DNA from: a bacterium
GTDB taxonomy: Bacteria; Bacteroidota; Bacteroidia; Chitinophagales; Saprospiraceae
Direction of reading: 5' to 3'
DNA length: 64,000 bases
NCBI GenBank assembly: GCA_024742755.1
Contig: JANSXW010000010.1
Location: forward strand, 16,587-80,586
The notes beneath the pieces are model-generated. The model ran no database searches, was not told the DNA's origin, and was given only the letters and a program-made list of their open reading frames with translations. Positions 25,329-34,516 of the stretch are shown here, piece after piece. Every line of letters begins with the position of its first letter. Position 1 is the first letter of the stretch. The position numbers were made by a program, and so were the translations under genes.

Positions 25329-26453
25329 TCACTCCGGGCTGTAGTACAAGCTCGATTTATCAAATTGGACTAGCGTCATAGTGGGACGCCCGGGGTCTTC
25401 GTGTGTAAAGACTTCGCGAAGTCCCTCATCCGTAAATTGAGGCTCCATTTCATATCCTACCGTTAGCAGGTCTGCAGCGACTTGTTTCCTTGTAGATTCA
25501 TTATAAGTTCTCACCCAAACTTTTGTAGATTTTTCAGGATGTACCAAAACTTCAAACTGAAGGTTTTGTGGTTCATCGCCATAACTTAGCATATTAGGCA
25601 AAGGCATGAAAACGAACTTTTGACCACCATCAGTTAAACTGCGGTAACCGGTACGAATGAACTTACTCCGATCCAGGAATTTAGTGATACAACCCGGCGT
25701 TTGACAATTGTAAAATTCAGCTGTATAATCCGCAACAGATATTTGGAAGGTTTCTCCTTTCAGCAATTCTTCTGCCCATGACCGTCCCGATGTATCTTCT
25801 TCATGCGGCAACCTAATGCTGGTAACATAAAAGTCTATCCCCACAAAGCCATCAACAACAGGCGGTAATTCGGTCATTACATGGAAAGCTAGCGAAGTAC
25901 CGCGATTTTTTGTGGTGAAATAGCGTACGTCCTCAAATTCCTGTTGAACCTGATAATGATAGTTTAGGTAGGCATGTTCTTTTATATCTTTTCTCACACT
26001 TGACGTCAAGCGCAAAAAAGGAAAACGCTCAGTGCCTACCTCAGTCTCGGTAAGGGCACCTATCTGAGCTTCGTGCGTAGCTTCCTGTTCATTCATTATC
26101 ATGATGTGATTAAACTTGCCATCTTCTGGACCTGCATTTTCTATAAAAACAAGAATTTGCCCAGTCTCACCACATGACTCACTAGCACTGACATACACCT
26201 GTAGCGCAGCATTTTCCCGGACGACCTTCTTTGCAGCCAGGAAGTCGAGGAAAAGTCCAAGAGTATCCCCTGTAAGCTTTTCGAAACCCTCAAGGTTAAG
26301 GTCTTTTATGAGCTTTTCATGGCTACCGCTTCCTTGCTTCACGATTAGCTCCATCTCCTGTGCATTGAATACCCGCTGAGGGCAATCCTGAAAGCAGGAG
26401 GTTAGCAGCAAAGTCATTGTTATGAAAGTGACAGCGGGAAATAGGTGTTTCAT
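25329..26453 (-). CDS. Lipoprotein of unknown function
   Basis: A 374-aa lipoprotein with signal sequence and lipobox (TLLLTSC, Cys20). No domain recognised. The mature part is acidic with scattered cysteines (DCPQ, ESCGETGQ, YNCQTPGC). The gene is 42 bp downstream of the GYF_2 membrane protein, so the two may share a transcript. Its 3' end lies 36 bp from the inverted-repeat element. Confidence 0.6.
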   Translation of the reverse strand: MKHLFPAVTFITMTLLLTSCFQDCPQRVFNAQEMELIVKQGSGSHEKLIKDLNLEGFEKLTGDTLGLFLDFLAAKKVVRENAALQVYVSASESCGETGQILVFIENAGPEDGKFNHIMIMNEQEATHEAQIGALTETEVGTERFPFLRLTSSVRKDIKEHAYLNYHYQVQQEFEDVRYFTTKNRGTSLAFHVMTELPPVVDGFVGIDFYVTSIRLPHEEDTSGRSWAEELLKGETFQISVADYTAEFYNCQTPGCITKFLDRSKFIRTGYRSLTDGGQKFVFMPLPNMLSYGDEPQNLQFEVLVHPEKSTKVWVRTYNESTRKQVAADLLTVGYEMEPQFTDEGLREVFTHEDPGRPTMTLVQFDKSSLYYSPE

Positions 26454-26495
26454 TTGATATCGTTTTTGACAATTAATTCATTGGAATCCCAGAGA

Positions 26496-27356
26496 CTATG
26501 GAGTCGCGTCTTCTGAATCAGCTTTGTAAAAGTGACTGGCCAGCAACAGATATGGTACCATTGCCAGCAGGTGCATAACAGTCCAACTGGGCAGTACATT
26601 TACTACAGCGTGCGCCAGTAGATAGAACATATGTATGGGGATAAAAAACATGGTGCTCAGAGCAATTCTTTTGAGTGGAAAATCATAACGATTGTTAACA
26701 TTCAATAGCCTTATCCCTGCTATCCAAAGGAAAATTATGGTCAGTAAAAAGGAATAGAAGACAAATTTCGAGACAAAGATCAAACTATCCAGCTCTTCTC
26801 TACTAGATTCATAGTTATCAATAAAGAAACCAAAGACGACATTAACCAAAAATTCACCTATCGTTCTTCCAATTCTCTCATCCCAACCATTAAACAAGGT
26901 ATACACCAGAAGAGGTACAAAGGCAGCATAACCAGCAAACACCCAGTTGACAAATTTAGCAGTGGTACGATCGTTCAATTGAATGAAAAACTGCTTAAAA
27001 TACCACCATATCAGGAAGGGAAGACCCGCATTCAGAATAATACCGAATTGATCTCTTAACATGAACTCACTAAATAATATGTTAGCTATTGCATAACATA
27101 AAGTCAATATTGCAGCTGGCTTATAGTTAACCTCTGCAACATCTTCGACTACATCATACCCAATTCTGTCCGATGGGATTTTTGGAGGAGTCACCTCAAT
27201 AATATCACTTAGCTCCTCATATTCAAAAGCCTTCCTCCAGCTTTCATCTCCCACCCTCCACACAAGGGTTGTTTCATAGATATGAACCATTCTAAGCGCC
27301 TCCAAATCGAAGGGACCATCTTTTACGCCGTTTTTATAGACAAAATACTTAGCCAT
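26496..27356 (-). CDS. GYF_2-domain membrane protein
   Basis: A 286-aa protein. The N-terminus (KYFVYKNGVKDGPFDLEALRMVHIYETTLVWRVGDESWRKAFEYEEL) is a clear GYF_2 domain, a proline-rich-peptide-binding fold common at the start of bacterial membrane proteins. It is followed by about six hydrophobic segments (AILTLCYAIANILF, FGIILNAGLPFLIWWYF, WVFAGYAAFVPLLVYTLF, FVFYSFLLTIIFLWIAGI, MFFIPIHMFYLLAHAVVNVL). It has no catalytic signature and its function is unknown. Confidence 0.7.
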   Translation of the reverse strand: MAKYFVYKNGVKDGPFDLEALRMVHIYETTLVWRVGDESWRKAFEYEELSDIIEVTPPKIPSDRIGYDVVEDVAEVNYKPAAILTLCYAIANILFSEFMLRDQFGIILNAGLPFLIWWYFKQFFIQLNDRTTAKFVNWVFAGYAAFVPLLVYTLFNGWDERIGRTIGEFLVNVVFGFFIDNYESSREELDSLIFVSKFVFYSFLLTIIFLWIAGIRLLNVNNRYDFPLKRIALSTMFFIPIHMFYLLAHAVVNVLPSWTVMHLLAMVPYLLLASHFYKADSEDATP

Positions 27357-27503
27357 ACCTGGGTTTTTATTGGTGTTTAAGATTAATTTATCAGCCTTTT
27401 CTATTGCATTGGAAGAGAACTTCGAGTTCCAGGCTTACAGAAAATCATGAGTAGAAAAATACCGTATCTGAAGCAGTACGCTTGGGGTAAAGACCCGCCA
27501 CTA

Positions 27504-28265
27504 TCAAACGAATTCAGACGTTTCCGCCTCTAAATTAGGGTTTTTACCAGGGGTACTTATCCGAAAAACCCAACTCACCAAACGATACAGGGCATACTCT
27601 GCGACCGGGATTAGAACATAAGGAAAAACACGCCAAAACGCATCCCAGTAGGCTCCCCGGAAGAAAACCCAATAATAGGATTTTGCCGCTTTCGGTATTC
27701 GGCGAAGCAGGGCTTCATCAGGGTTAGAAAAGCTATTTTCTTTTGCCATCTGCTGCACCCCCTCCACGGTTTCCGGATAGCCTAGTTCTTTGGCTATCAT
27801 CACCACGTAATGATAGGACAGACCGCCCAGTATCTTATTTATATAGTAGGACTCCGTAGGTTTTTCTTCTTGTACAACTGCATAAATTTCGTCCTTTAGT
27901 TCAAATAAAGGATTTAGACGGTGTGCCAAACTATCAACAGAAGGAAGCGCCTTCTCCCCGGATTTCATAAATGTTTCCGAAGAAAAGTCAACCAGGTTAT
28001 CGACCTTTGATTGGAAGCTGTACACTGCTCCAAATAAACCGAAAAGTGCGGCGAAGCAGACGGGTATGTACAAATAATTCAACTTCGCAATAAATGTCCA
28101 AAGGGAAACAGGACGGACAAAAGCCTTCCGGTCTTTGAGGAAAAGCATAACTAAGCCCCCCACAATCAGCCCTACAGCACCCACTATGATTGCCGAGTAA
28201 AACATATCATAGTAAATGCCCGCGATTGTATAAGAGGCGGCTTCTTTTAAAATACCATTTTCCAT
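27504..28265 (-). CDS. Membrane protein of unknown function
   Basis: A 253-aa protein with two N-terminal transmembrane segments (YYDMFYSAIIVGAVGLIVGGLVMLFL and YLYIPVCFAALFGLFGAVYSF), a long extracytoplasmic or cytoplasmic domain of about 120 residues (SSETFMKSGEKALPSVDSLAHRLNPLFELKDE...), and a third hydrophobic segment near the end (AFWRVFPYVLIPVAEYALYRLV). I recognise no family. It stands alone, with a 176-bp gap upstream and a 147-bp gap downstream. Confidence 0.55.
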   Translation of the reverse strand: MENGILKEAASYTIAGIYYDMFYSAIIVGAVGLIVGGLVMLFLKDRKAFVRPVSLWTFIAKLNYLYIPVCFAALFGLFGAVYSFQSKVDNLVDFSSETFMKSGEKALPSVDSLAHRLNPLFELKDEIYAVVQEEKPTESYYINKILGGLSYHYVVMIAKELGYPETVEGVQQMAKENSFSNPDEALLRRIPKAAKSYYWVFFRGAYWDAFWRVFPYVLIPVAEYALYRLVSWVFRISTPGKNPNLEAETSEFV

Positions 28266-28441
28266 AGGATTGGTGTTTTCGACTTTTTACTGATCTATCC
28301 CGACAAGGGCTCTTTTGAAGGAGATACTTGTGTTAGGTTATGTAGAAATTTAGGATTAATAATCGTTAGTAAAACCTTATACTTTAGAAAAGGCATTCGC
28401 CCTCCTTTAAACCTATCACAGGGATCAGACAGACATAGTTG

Positions 28442-29218
28442 TTATTTGATTCTGCTTATGCTCATCGTGTAATAGGGAACCTGCTGATCAAATTTAATGC
28501 GCTCCACCGTTTGGCGAGTCTCCTGTTGAGCCTGATTGAAGATCATGGCCCAGTTTGGCTTCACCTCCTTAGTCGTATTGCTCTGTAGCGCATCAAAAAA
28601 GGCCTGGGTAAAATAGCTGCCATTTGGGCCAATGTATGCCTCTTGCCCATACCTGGAAGCGGTACCAATTATTTCGCCCCGAAAAGATTGAAAGAGAAAA
28701 GACAGGTTTGCCCGTTGCTGTTTTGAAGGTATGTTTCTGATATCTGATCGGTCATGATACTGCTGGGGGGGAGGTCCGTTGCAACAATCTGTAAGCAATA
28801 TAGCTAATCTGGGCTGCTTGTCTCTCACAGCTTGTATAACTTCCTGAATGTGTAGCCCCCCGTATATCTGAAGATATGGAAGGTTATCTTTTTCCTGACA
28901 ATAACCATGACCAGAATAGTAGAAAAAAATAATATCTGCCTTTTTCGGTATCTTTTTCAATTCGCCTAATACTACATCACGCTCGAATTGATCCTCTGTG
29001 GAAAGCATGGTGCTTTCTAATTCTAGTTGTAAAGTATTGCAAATGAACCTTAATTCATTATAAACCCGATCCAGGTCTTGCTGTACGCCACCCCCTATAC
29101 CACCACTTTTGCTCAAATCCCCTACTAGTACAGCGTGAATCGTTTGACTTTGGGCAGGAATAAAACTGCAGGTGGCTCCAATCAGTATAACCCAAAAACG
29201 CAAGTTAAGAAAGTTCAT
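28442..29218 (-). CDS. Secreted caspase-like peptidase (C14)
   Basis: A caspase-fold cysteine peptidase with both catalytic motifs: His in FFYYSGHGY (about residue 112 of the ORF) and Cys in ILLTDCCNG (about 152). The ORF track starts at 29242, but the methionine eight codons later (MNFLNLRFWVILIGATCSFIPAQSQ) gives a proper signal peptide and reduces the overlap with the upstream TPR gene to 14 bp, so I use it. The mature enzyme is predicted to be exported. It is the last gene of a caspase-LysM / ECF sigma / membrane TPR / caspase unit. Bacterial caspase homologues usually cleave after Arg or Lys, but its specificity is not readable here. Confidence 0.75.
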   Translation of the reverse strand: MNFLNLRFWVILIGATCSFIPAQSQTIHAVLVGDLSKSGGIGGGVQQDLDRVYNELRFICNTLQLELESTMLSTEDQFERDVVLGELKKIPKKADIIFFYYSGHGYCQEKDNLPYLQIYGGLHIQEVIQAVRDKQPRLAILLTDCCNGPPPQQYHDRSDIRNIPSKQQRANLSFLFQSFRGEIIGTASRYGQEAYIGPNGSYFTQAFFDALQSNTTKEVKPNWAMIFNQAQQETRQTVERIKFDQQVPYYTMSISRIK

Positions 29219-29864
29219 TACGCAGTGCTTTTGCCTTTTCATAATAAGGATTATTGGTATTGTCAGAGGCTAAAATGGCATCGAGTTGATCAATGGCCAG
29301 GACAAAATCGTCTTGCTGCACATACGCCAGCGCAAGGTAGTACCGGGCCAGGTTACGCCTGGCTATAAACAGCGAACGGTCTGCGGATAATGGTACTAAT
29401 GTCTCAACTGCAGCTTCTGTCATATTCTGTTCCAAATAGGAAATCCCCAGATAGATGTTGAAAAACGGGGGGCATTCCTGACGAGACAAACAACTGTTCA
29501 ATGCCTCAGAGGCCGACTTGTAATCGCCTTGATCATAGGCAGTTACCCATCCGTTTTTACTATTGACCTCTGCTCCTTTTGCGCCCGATACCACTTCAGT
29601 ACTCAAAGGCTCAAAATGTGCGGCATAAATTGAAGCACCCTGGCCTGGCTTCTCCATCCACCAAAAGCCAATAGCTAACAAGATGACCGCAGCAGCAGCG
29701 GCAACCTTTGGCCAAAGGCTTATGACTGTTGCTTTTTGTTGTTGAGGGATTTTTCCTTCTTTGACCAGTTCATCATGAACGCTATCCAGCTCTTCCCGCA
29801 GCGCTTCCTGTGCTACAGCTCTGGCAACACCTTGCTTTATGATATTTTCTAATTCATTCTTCAT
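29205..29864 (-). CDS. Membrane-anchored TPR protein, possible anti-sigma partner
   Basis: The protein has a short cytoplasmic N-terminus (MKNELENIIKQGVARAVAQEALREELDSVHDELVKEGKIP), one transmembrane helix (VAAAAAVILLAIGFWWM) and a periplasmic set of TPR-like helices (DYKSASEALNSCLSRQ, PFFNIYLGISYLEQNMTEAAVETL, ARRNLARYYLALAYVQQDDFVLAIDQLDAIL). The track starts at 29897; the ATG pair at 29867/29864 avoids overlapping the sigma gene and is preferred. A single-span protein directly after an ECF sigma gene is the usual position of an anti-sigma factor, but no zinc-type anti-sigma motif is seen, so that role is inferred. Confidence 0.65.
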   Translation of the reverse strand: MKNELENIIKQGVARAVAQEALREELDSVHDELVKEGKIPQQQKATVISLWPKVAAAAAVILLAIGFWWMEKPGQGASIYAAHFEPLSTEVVSGAKGAEVNSKNGWVTAYDQGDYKSASEALNSCLSRQECPPFFNIYLGISYLEQNMTEAAVETLVPLSADRSLFIARRNLARYYLALAYVQQDDFVLAIDQLDAILASDNTNNPYYEKAKALRNELS

Positions 29865-29886
29865 CATTAATACTTTTAGTCGGGTT

Positions 29887-30453
29887 TTATTGATCAAAAA
29901 GCTGAAGCAGGACCGGATCTTTTCGACATATAGCCCTCAGCTTTTTCATACATTTGGCTTTTTTTGACTTAGCAGAGTCAGATCCGCTGAAGCCCATATC
30001 TTCTGCGATTTCCTCCATAGACCATCCCCTGTAAAAATTTATGATTACTTTACGACAAACCTGAAAGGCCTCCTGAGCCAGTAGTTCAACAACTCTTCGA
30101 ATCGCACTTTCCCGCTCGTCTCCATGAGTCTCCTCTTCCGGAGCGTCAGGTATTTCATTGCCGGTCACATTTAGTCTGCGCTTTTGCTCCAATTGCTTTA
30201 GCCACAATCGCTTTGCTACCCCCAGCAAATAACCCTCTGCAGGAACAGTAAGCTTAAATACAGGGTCGGCTATTTTCCTTTCAAAGACTTCCCAGGCTTT
30301 GTGAAGTATATCCTTGGCATCATGCTCATGCCCACTATTAGCAGAAATGTGCTTTAGTACAGCTAAATAAGCAGGCTCATATATCGCCTTCACAGCTGCT
30401 CTTCTTACTTTTGGGTCTTCCGACCTTAGTTGATCCAGTTGATCCATTTTCAC
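29887..30453 (-). CDS. ECF-type RNA polymerase sigma-70 factor
   Basis: A 188-aa sigma factor with region 2 (DAKDILHKAWEVFERKI...GYLLGVAKRLWLKQLEQKRR) and region 4 (VCRKVIINFYRGWSMEEIAEDMGFSGSDSAKSKKAKCMKKL, an HTH). Regions 1 and 3 are absent, as in extracytoplasmic-function sigma factors. The 5' end overlaps the caspase-LysM gene by 77 bp in another frame, so it is translated from the same message; the ATG two codons in (MDQLDQL) is an alternative start. It is followed by a membrane TPR protein and a secreted caspase. I propose it reads the CCGGTTACC-N14-GGTATA promoters found in this window, but this is untested. Confidence 0.85.
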   Translation of the reverse strand: MKMDQLDQLRSEDPKVRRAAVKAIYEPAYLAVLKHISANSGHEHDAKDILHKAWEVFERKIADPVFKLTVPAEGYLLGVAKRLWLKQLEQKRRLNVTGNEIPDAPEEETHGDERESAIRRVVELLAQEAFQVCRKVIINFYRGWSMEEIAEDMGFSGSDSAKSKKAKCMKKLRAICRKDPVLLQLFDQ

Positions 30454-31390
30454 TTGTACTTTGAGTCCATATCAAAAGAGGTTGCCCGGGCCGTATTATA
30501 TGGTTTGTAAGGCTATTCCACGACTTCAGGTTTTCAACAGAGACCTGATTGACCTTAGCAATCTTCCAGAGGGTATCTCCTTTCCTAACTTTATACGTCT
30601 TGGTTTGGGCCATCGCAAAAAATGTAGTATTAGATTCTCCGGAAGACATCCAGGTAAACTGCGGATTTTGACGCCTGTTGACTTCTAATGTCATCTCTGA
30701 GGTCACCTCGTTCACCTCTGTCATGAGTTCATCCCAGGTCAAACGCTTTCCCTGGGACACTTGAAACAATGACCAGCAAAATGCCGAAGTGTAATAGCCT
30801 CCCAGATCATCTTCATAGTAAGCATATTCACCACTTTTGCTGCTGCTGCATATTAGATTGCCCTTAGACTCCAGGAAAAGCTGTTCAAGCGCTTCACCAG
30901 CCACTGCGATTTGGAAACGCTCCTGTCTCCTCGGTGACTTTGGGATAAAGCGGGGGCCAATATTGCAGCAATCAGCCATGCTGATTAATAGTCGGGGATT
31001 CTTCTGTTTTAATATAGCATTAAAATACATAAGTCCTGCCTTTTTTTCAGGATCATTGATCAAAAATCTGGGCCAATGGGAAGAACCACTGCTAACGCCA
31101 TGCCCACTATAGTGAAAAATCACAATATCATCTGTACCGCAATTCACCTGGCGCACCAGTTCTTCCGCCTCTTCGAAAGAAGGAGATCCCGCTACAACTT
31201 TGCTCACTTGTAGAGGGATTTCCAGCGACTCGGCAATTCCGCCAAGCTGCTTCTGCATTCTTTCTACATTTACCTTTATGGCTGGCCGGATAGCAGCATC
31301 AGCAGTATCAGCAAGCAGAATAAGATGAAGCACCTGGCTTTTTCCAAATACTGGCCCCAGCATAAGACCCAAAATCAATAATTTTCTCAA
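30377..31390 (-). CDS. Secreted caspase-like peptidase with C-terminal LysM domain
   Basis: A 337-aa exported protein: signal peptide (MRKLLILGLMLGPVFGKSQ), then a caspase fold with His in VIFHYSGHGV (about residue 95) and Cys in LISMADCCNIG (about 138). A LysM domain near the end (TYKVRKGDTLWKIAKVNQVSVENLKSWNSLTNHIIRPGQPLLIW) should bind peptidoglycan and tether the protease to the wall. The last 25 codons overlap the sigma-factor gene. Of the four caspase-like proteins in the window it is the only one with a wall anchor. The substrate is unknown. Confidence 0.78.
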   Translation of the reverse strand: MRKLLILGLMLGPVFGKSQVLHLILLADTADAAIRPAIKVNVERMQKQLGGIAESLEIPLQVSKVVAGSPSFEEAEELVRQVNCGTDDIVIFHYSGHGVSSGSSHWPRFLINDPEKKAGLMYFNAILKQKNPRLLISMADCCNIGPRFIPKSPRRQERFQIAVAGEALEQLFLESKGNLICSSSKSGEYAYYEDDLGGYYTSAFCWSLFQVSQGKRLTWDELMTEVNEVTSEMTLEVNRRQNPQFTWMSSGESNTTFFAMAQTKTYKVRKGDTLWKIAKVNQVSVENLKSWNSLTNHIIRPGQPLLIWTQSTSENGSTGSTKVGRPKSKKSSCEGDI

Positions 31391-31412
31391 AAGACTATTC
31401 TTAGTTTTAAAT

Positions 31413-31438
31413 GCCTGCCGGAACGAATCCCGACAGGC
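31413..31438 (-). terminator. Hairpin terminator after the caspase gene
   Basis: On the minus strand, GCCTGTCGG...CCGGCAGGC forms a 9-bp stem (one G-U pair) followed by ATTTAAA. It lies 26 bp after the stop of the caspase gene at 31464 and before the caspase-LysM gene. Confidence 0.55.
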
Positions 31439-31463
31439 GGACTTCTGGGGTTACATTACGCTA

Positions 31464-32300
31464 CTAGTTTCCAAACGCACTCCTTTGCGACCGTATGCCG
31501 GGTATTTCAATGGGGGTATTGTGTACATTCGCCCCCTCATCATTTTCAGGATCCCGGCTAAGGTTCATGTCCCACTTGGGGTTTTGAGGCCGCTTGCGTA
31601 TGCTCTGGCACATTGTATTGGTCCCGTTCTTCATCTTGTTCAATACTTTCGTCCAAAGCGTACGTGGCGTGTCCTGTGGCGTAAATTCGACCTGATTAAT
31701 CGCCCGGGTCAGGGAAGTTGTAGCAAAACCGCCTGTTTGTGGACTACCCCAGGAATACTCGGCATCAGCAGCACTGGAGATCAGAATATCGCCACTTGCT
31801 TTTTTGAAGAGCATCGCCAACTGGTTGCCAGGCATGCTGCTTGTTCTGGACCATGCATTCTCAGTAGCACCTATATTACAGGCATCGTACATCGTAATGT
31901 TGAGCCTTGCTCCACAGCGCATGAGTAGTTCATGCACTTCTGTCTGAGGATAGCGGGACGAGCCATCTGTGTACTGAGGCCAGCCATCGCCGGAATTGGC
32001 GCCATGGCCAGAATAGTGGAACCATACTACGTCGTCCTGTCCGGCACGGAAGCTGGTGAGAAAGCCGGCTACCTGACTGTCCCGGCGGTCAAATTCATGC
32101 ACGCGGACCTCCATATTAGTGATCTGTGCGATGTTATTGACTTGCGCCTTCATTAGGGTGGCATCGGCAGTAGCGCCTATATTTTGGTCTTCTGTTTCGT
32201 AGACCATAATTAAATGGATGGTGGCGGCCTCAATAGCGGCTACAGAAAAAATCATTAAGGCCAGTGCGAAGAGATATTTTTTACGCATCATCATTGTCAA
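31464..32300 (-). CDS. Secreted caspase-like peptidase
   Basis: A 278-aa exported caspase homologue: signal peptide MMMRKKYLFALALMIFSVAAIEAA, His motif VVWFHYSGHGANSG (about residue 95), Cys motif NITMYDACNIGATEN (about 137). The gene starts 3 bp after the upstream secreted protein, so both should be transcribed from the motif-type promoter at 32920-32949. A terminator hairpin follows. It is closest in layout to the caspase-LysM gene but lacks the LysM domain. Confidence 0.77.
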   Translation of the reverse strand: MTMMMRKKYLFALALMIFSVAAIEAATIHLIMVYETEDQNIGATADATLMKAQVNNIAQITNMEVRVHEFDRRDSQVAGFLTSFRAGQDDVVWFHYSGHGANSGDGWPQYTDGSSRYPQTEVHELLMRCGARLNITMYDACNIGATENAWSRTSSMPGNQLAMLFKKASGDILISSAADAEYSWGSPQTGGFATTSLTRAINQVEFTPQDTPRTLWTKVLNKMKNGTNTMCQSIRKRPQNPKWDMNLSRDPENDEGANVHNTPIEIPGIRSQRSAFGN

Positions 32301-32303
32301 GGT

Positions 32304-32900
32304 TTAGTGGTTATTGGAATTGGTTAATTGTCCGGTAGTCAAACTCCCGGGAAAGATTTTATTGCCCAGCATGGTCAGGTCGTCGTGTCCGTCATCTACA
32401 TCTTCGGTGAAGACGACCAGCCCATCCGGAGCATAAATTTTTAGTAAATCACAATTGGTGGCAACCAGTACATGGTATAGCGCTCCTTGATACCGGAGTT
32501 CAAAACCAAGCCTTGGAGCAAACTCGCAGCGTTTTTGAGCGTCAGAGGTGTCGTAAATGGCCGGATTACTTAGCGTTTGTGTAATAGCGGCGCACTGGGC
32601 TGTATTCAGGGTGTCCACACATTGTGCCACTTTAAATCCAAGTAACCCGCCATCGGTGGTGTCGCTCACCCATTCTTCCAACAGGTAAGCTTTGCCGACT
32701 TCTCCTTCCTGTAGCATGCTTGCCAGCTCAGGGGCCATCAGGCTGTCCAGGGTTGGAGTAGTGGAGGTATCCACTGGCGTTTCTACTGTAGCCCCTTCTT
32801 CGGGAGTGGGGAGCTGAGTGGGATTGTCCCGGCCTGAAACCTGCGCGAATGCCTGAAGGGCAAATAAGCAGGACAGTACGGTGAAGCTAATCGTTTTCAT
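32304..32900 (-). CDS. Small secreted protein of unknown function
   Basis: An exported protein of about 198 residues (signal peptide MKTISFTVLSCLFALQAFAQ). A Pro/Thr-rich linker (PTQLPTPEEGATVETPVDTSTTPT) precedes a domain with three to four cysteines (VAQCVDTLNTAQCAA, QKRCEFAP, VATNCDLLKIY). The track starts at 32906 (MLMK); the second ATG at 32900 is preferred because the promoter -10 box ends only 13 bp before the first ATG. It is coupled to the downstream caspase gene at 3 bp spacing and might be its inhibitor, chaperone or substrate; that is a guess from position. Confidence 0.6.
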   Translation of the reverse strand: MKTISFTVLSCLFALQAFAQVSGRDNPTQLPTPEEGATVETPVDTSTTPTLDSLMAPELASMLQEGEVGKAYLLEEWVSDTTDGGLLGFKVAQCVDTLNTAQCAAITQTLSNPAIYDTSDAQKRCEFAPRLGFELRYQGALYHVLVATNCDLLKIYAPDGLVVFTEDVDDGHDDLTMLGNKIFPGSLTTGQLTNSNNH

Positions 32901-32919
32901 AAGCATTGATTTTATTGGT

Positions 32920-32949
32920 TATACCTGCTTTGTGGAAAAGGTAACCGGG
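32920..32949 (-). promoter_or_regulatory. ECF-type promoter motif, copy A
   Basis: Minus strand reads CCCGGTTACC-N14-GGTATA, directly before the secreted-protein/caspase pair. The same two boxes with the same 14-base spacer occur at 62773-62802 and, with GAGATA, at 34327-34356. This spacing suits an ECF sigma factor promoter. Confidence 0.6.
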
Positions 32950-32962
32950 TAATGTGTTTTTT

Positions 32963-34309
32963 TCATCTTGTGATAGCAGGCGCTGTTGGCGCAAACAACC
33001 GGAGACCGCCGGCCGTATCCAAATCAGCATGCAATTGCAAGGTCTGGTAGTTTTCTCCATCGTATACCCGGAGTGCTGCAGTATTTGGTGGTATACGGCC
33101 CAAATTATGAGCAGTCAGCACGAGCAGGTTTTCTCCCGGCTGAAGCTTTGCACGAAAGGTTCGTTTAAACTTTTTCAATTCTGTCCGTTGGGTAATCCAT
33201 TCACCGTTAAGGCTTACTGAAATGGTATCCCCATCAAACTGACGGTCATCCCAGATTTCTATGGTGACTTCCTGGGCTTCAACCTCGAGTGTTTCCTGAA
33301 TTGTCACCGGCTGCCCAGTGGGGTTTTCTGCAGGGGGCGGAGCCTGAGCAGGCTCACGCCAAACATAGAGTTCCCCCTGCTGGTCTCCTGTGATGAGGCA
33401 ACTGCGATCGGGGCAAATGGCCATGGTTTGTACGGGGCTCCGGTGCCTGGTGAGGGTTTGTTTCAGGTTTAGGTTAGATAATTCCCATAGCAGTACCTCA
33501 TTGCCCCGGTTGCCGGTGAGGAGGAATTCACTGTCAGCCGAAACTGCAAATTCTGAAGCGCCTTCTGACGTGGTGGCTTGTAGATTTTGATTGCGGACTC
33601 CGGCTTTCCATTGTTGCACATTTCCATTATAGGTCCACGTCCAGATGTCCCCACCCTGCCCGGCTACGATTTCGCAGAAGGGCGACCGGTCCTGCCATTG
33701 GTGCACGATTTCACCCGTTGACGGGTCCATGCCATATAGCTGATTGTAGGCCGCAAAATAGAGGAGCCCATTACGGCCCCAAGCGCCACAGGTAAGCCCG
33801 CCCTTTGTATCCGTGTAGAGTACTTCAGGGTCTCCATCCTGCCATCGGACGGAGAGCAGCTTAGCGTTATAGCCACCATAGAACACCGCTCTGCCATCGG
33901 AAGAGAAAAGGACGAAGGTCACCTCATTCCCCTGCCAGTTGCCATAGGCTCCAATGCCGGGGTTGATAAGCTCCCGAATCAGACTGAAATCAGATAGCCT
34001 CCAGATCCGCACTTTACCGTCGTAGCCTGCGGTAGCCAGCCACTCCTGATTTGGAGAAAAAGCGATGCCGGACACCTTTCCCTCGTGAGCTTTCCATCCA
34101 GCTACTTTCGTAAAGCCCTGACCCTCCCAAAGAAATACCCTCCCTGATGCGTCACCGGAAGCAAGCAGGTTGGATGTATCACTAAACGACAGGGTTGTGA
34201 GCGCTGACTGATGCCCATGCAGTGATAGCTGCCATTGAAAGCCAGACTGTGCGCAAAGGTGAATTGTAAAAAATAGAAGCCACCCGAGAAAAGCAGATCG
34301 AAAAAGCAT
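32963..34309 (-). CDS. Secreted WD40-repeat protein
   Basis: An exported beta-propeller protein. After the signal peptide (MLFRSAFLGWLLFFTIHLCAQ) there are several WD40 units, for example HQSALTTLSFSDTSNLLASGDASGRVFLWE, HEGKVSGIAFSPNQEWLATAGYDGKVRIWR and HRSPVQTMAICPDRSCLITGDQQGELYVWR. A beta-rich C-terminal domain follows (VTIEIWDDRQFDGDTISVSLNGEWI...NTAALRVYDGENYQTLQL). The ORF extends to 34411, but promoter motif C lies inside that extension and only the internal ATG at 34309 gives a signal peptide, so I start there. WD40 propellers are protein-binding scaffolds. The partner is unknown. Confidence 0.75.
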   Translation of the reverse strand: MLFRSAFLGWLLFFTIHLCAQSGFQWQLSLHGHQSALTTLSFSDTSNLLASGDASGRVFLWEGQGFTKVAGWKAHEGKVSGIAFSPNQEWLATAGYDGKVRIWRLSDFSLIRELINPGIGAYGNWQGNEVTFVLFSSDGRAVFYGGYNAKLLSVRWQDGDPEVLYTDTKGGLTCGAWGRNGLLYFAAYNQLYGMDPSTGEIVHQWQDRSPFCEIVAGQGGDIWTWTYNGNVQQWKAGVRNQNLQATTSEGASEFAVSADSEFLLTGNRGNEVLLWELSNLNLKQTLTRHRSPVQTMAICPDRSCLITGDQQGELYVWREPAQAPPPAENPTGQPVTIQETLEVEAQEVTIEIWDDRQFDGDTISVSLNGEWITQRTELKKFKRTFRAKLQPGENLLVLTAHNLGRIPPNTAALRVYDGENYQTLQLHADLDTAGGLRLFAPTAPAITR

Positions 34310-34326
34310 GATGTTGTTTATGCTTA

Positions 34327-34356
34327 TATCTCGGTAAGAGCAAGAAGGTAACCGGT
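34327..34356 (-). promoter_or_regulatory. ECF-type promoter motif, copy C
   Basis: Minus strand reads ACCGGTTACC-N14-GAGATA, 17 bp before the ATG at 34309. The -35-like box is identical to copies A and B; the -10-like box differs at two positions. It decides the start of the WD40 gene. Confidence 0.5.
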
Positions 34357-34516
34357 TCTGGCGCAGCAAAGTGATGTTTTCCTGCCAGATAGCTTCGTTG
34401 GCTTTTCCCATTCGGACTATTGTCTCAGCCTTAATCAGGGAGATTTGCCAGGAACGAAAAACATAAATATTAGCAAATCAAATTTGCGAAGTCTCTTACG
34501 TCCTTTTAATCCTTTC

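Noticed and set aside
24950-25363. 137-aa minus-strand ORF across the inverted-repeat element
   Set aside because: It spans the whole non-coding element including both inverted repeats, has no signal, domain or start context, and is better explained as read-through of a repeat.
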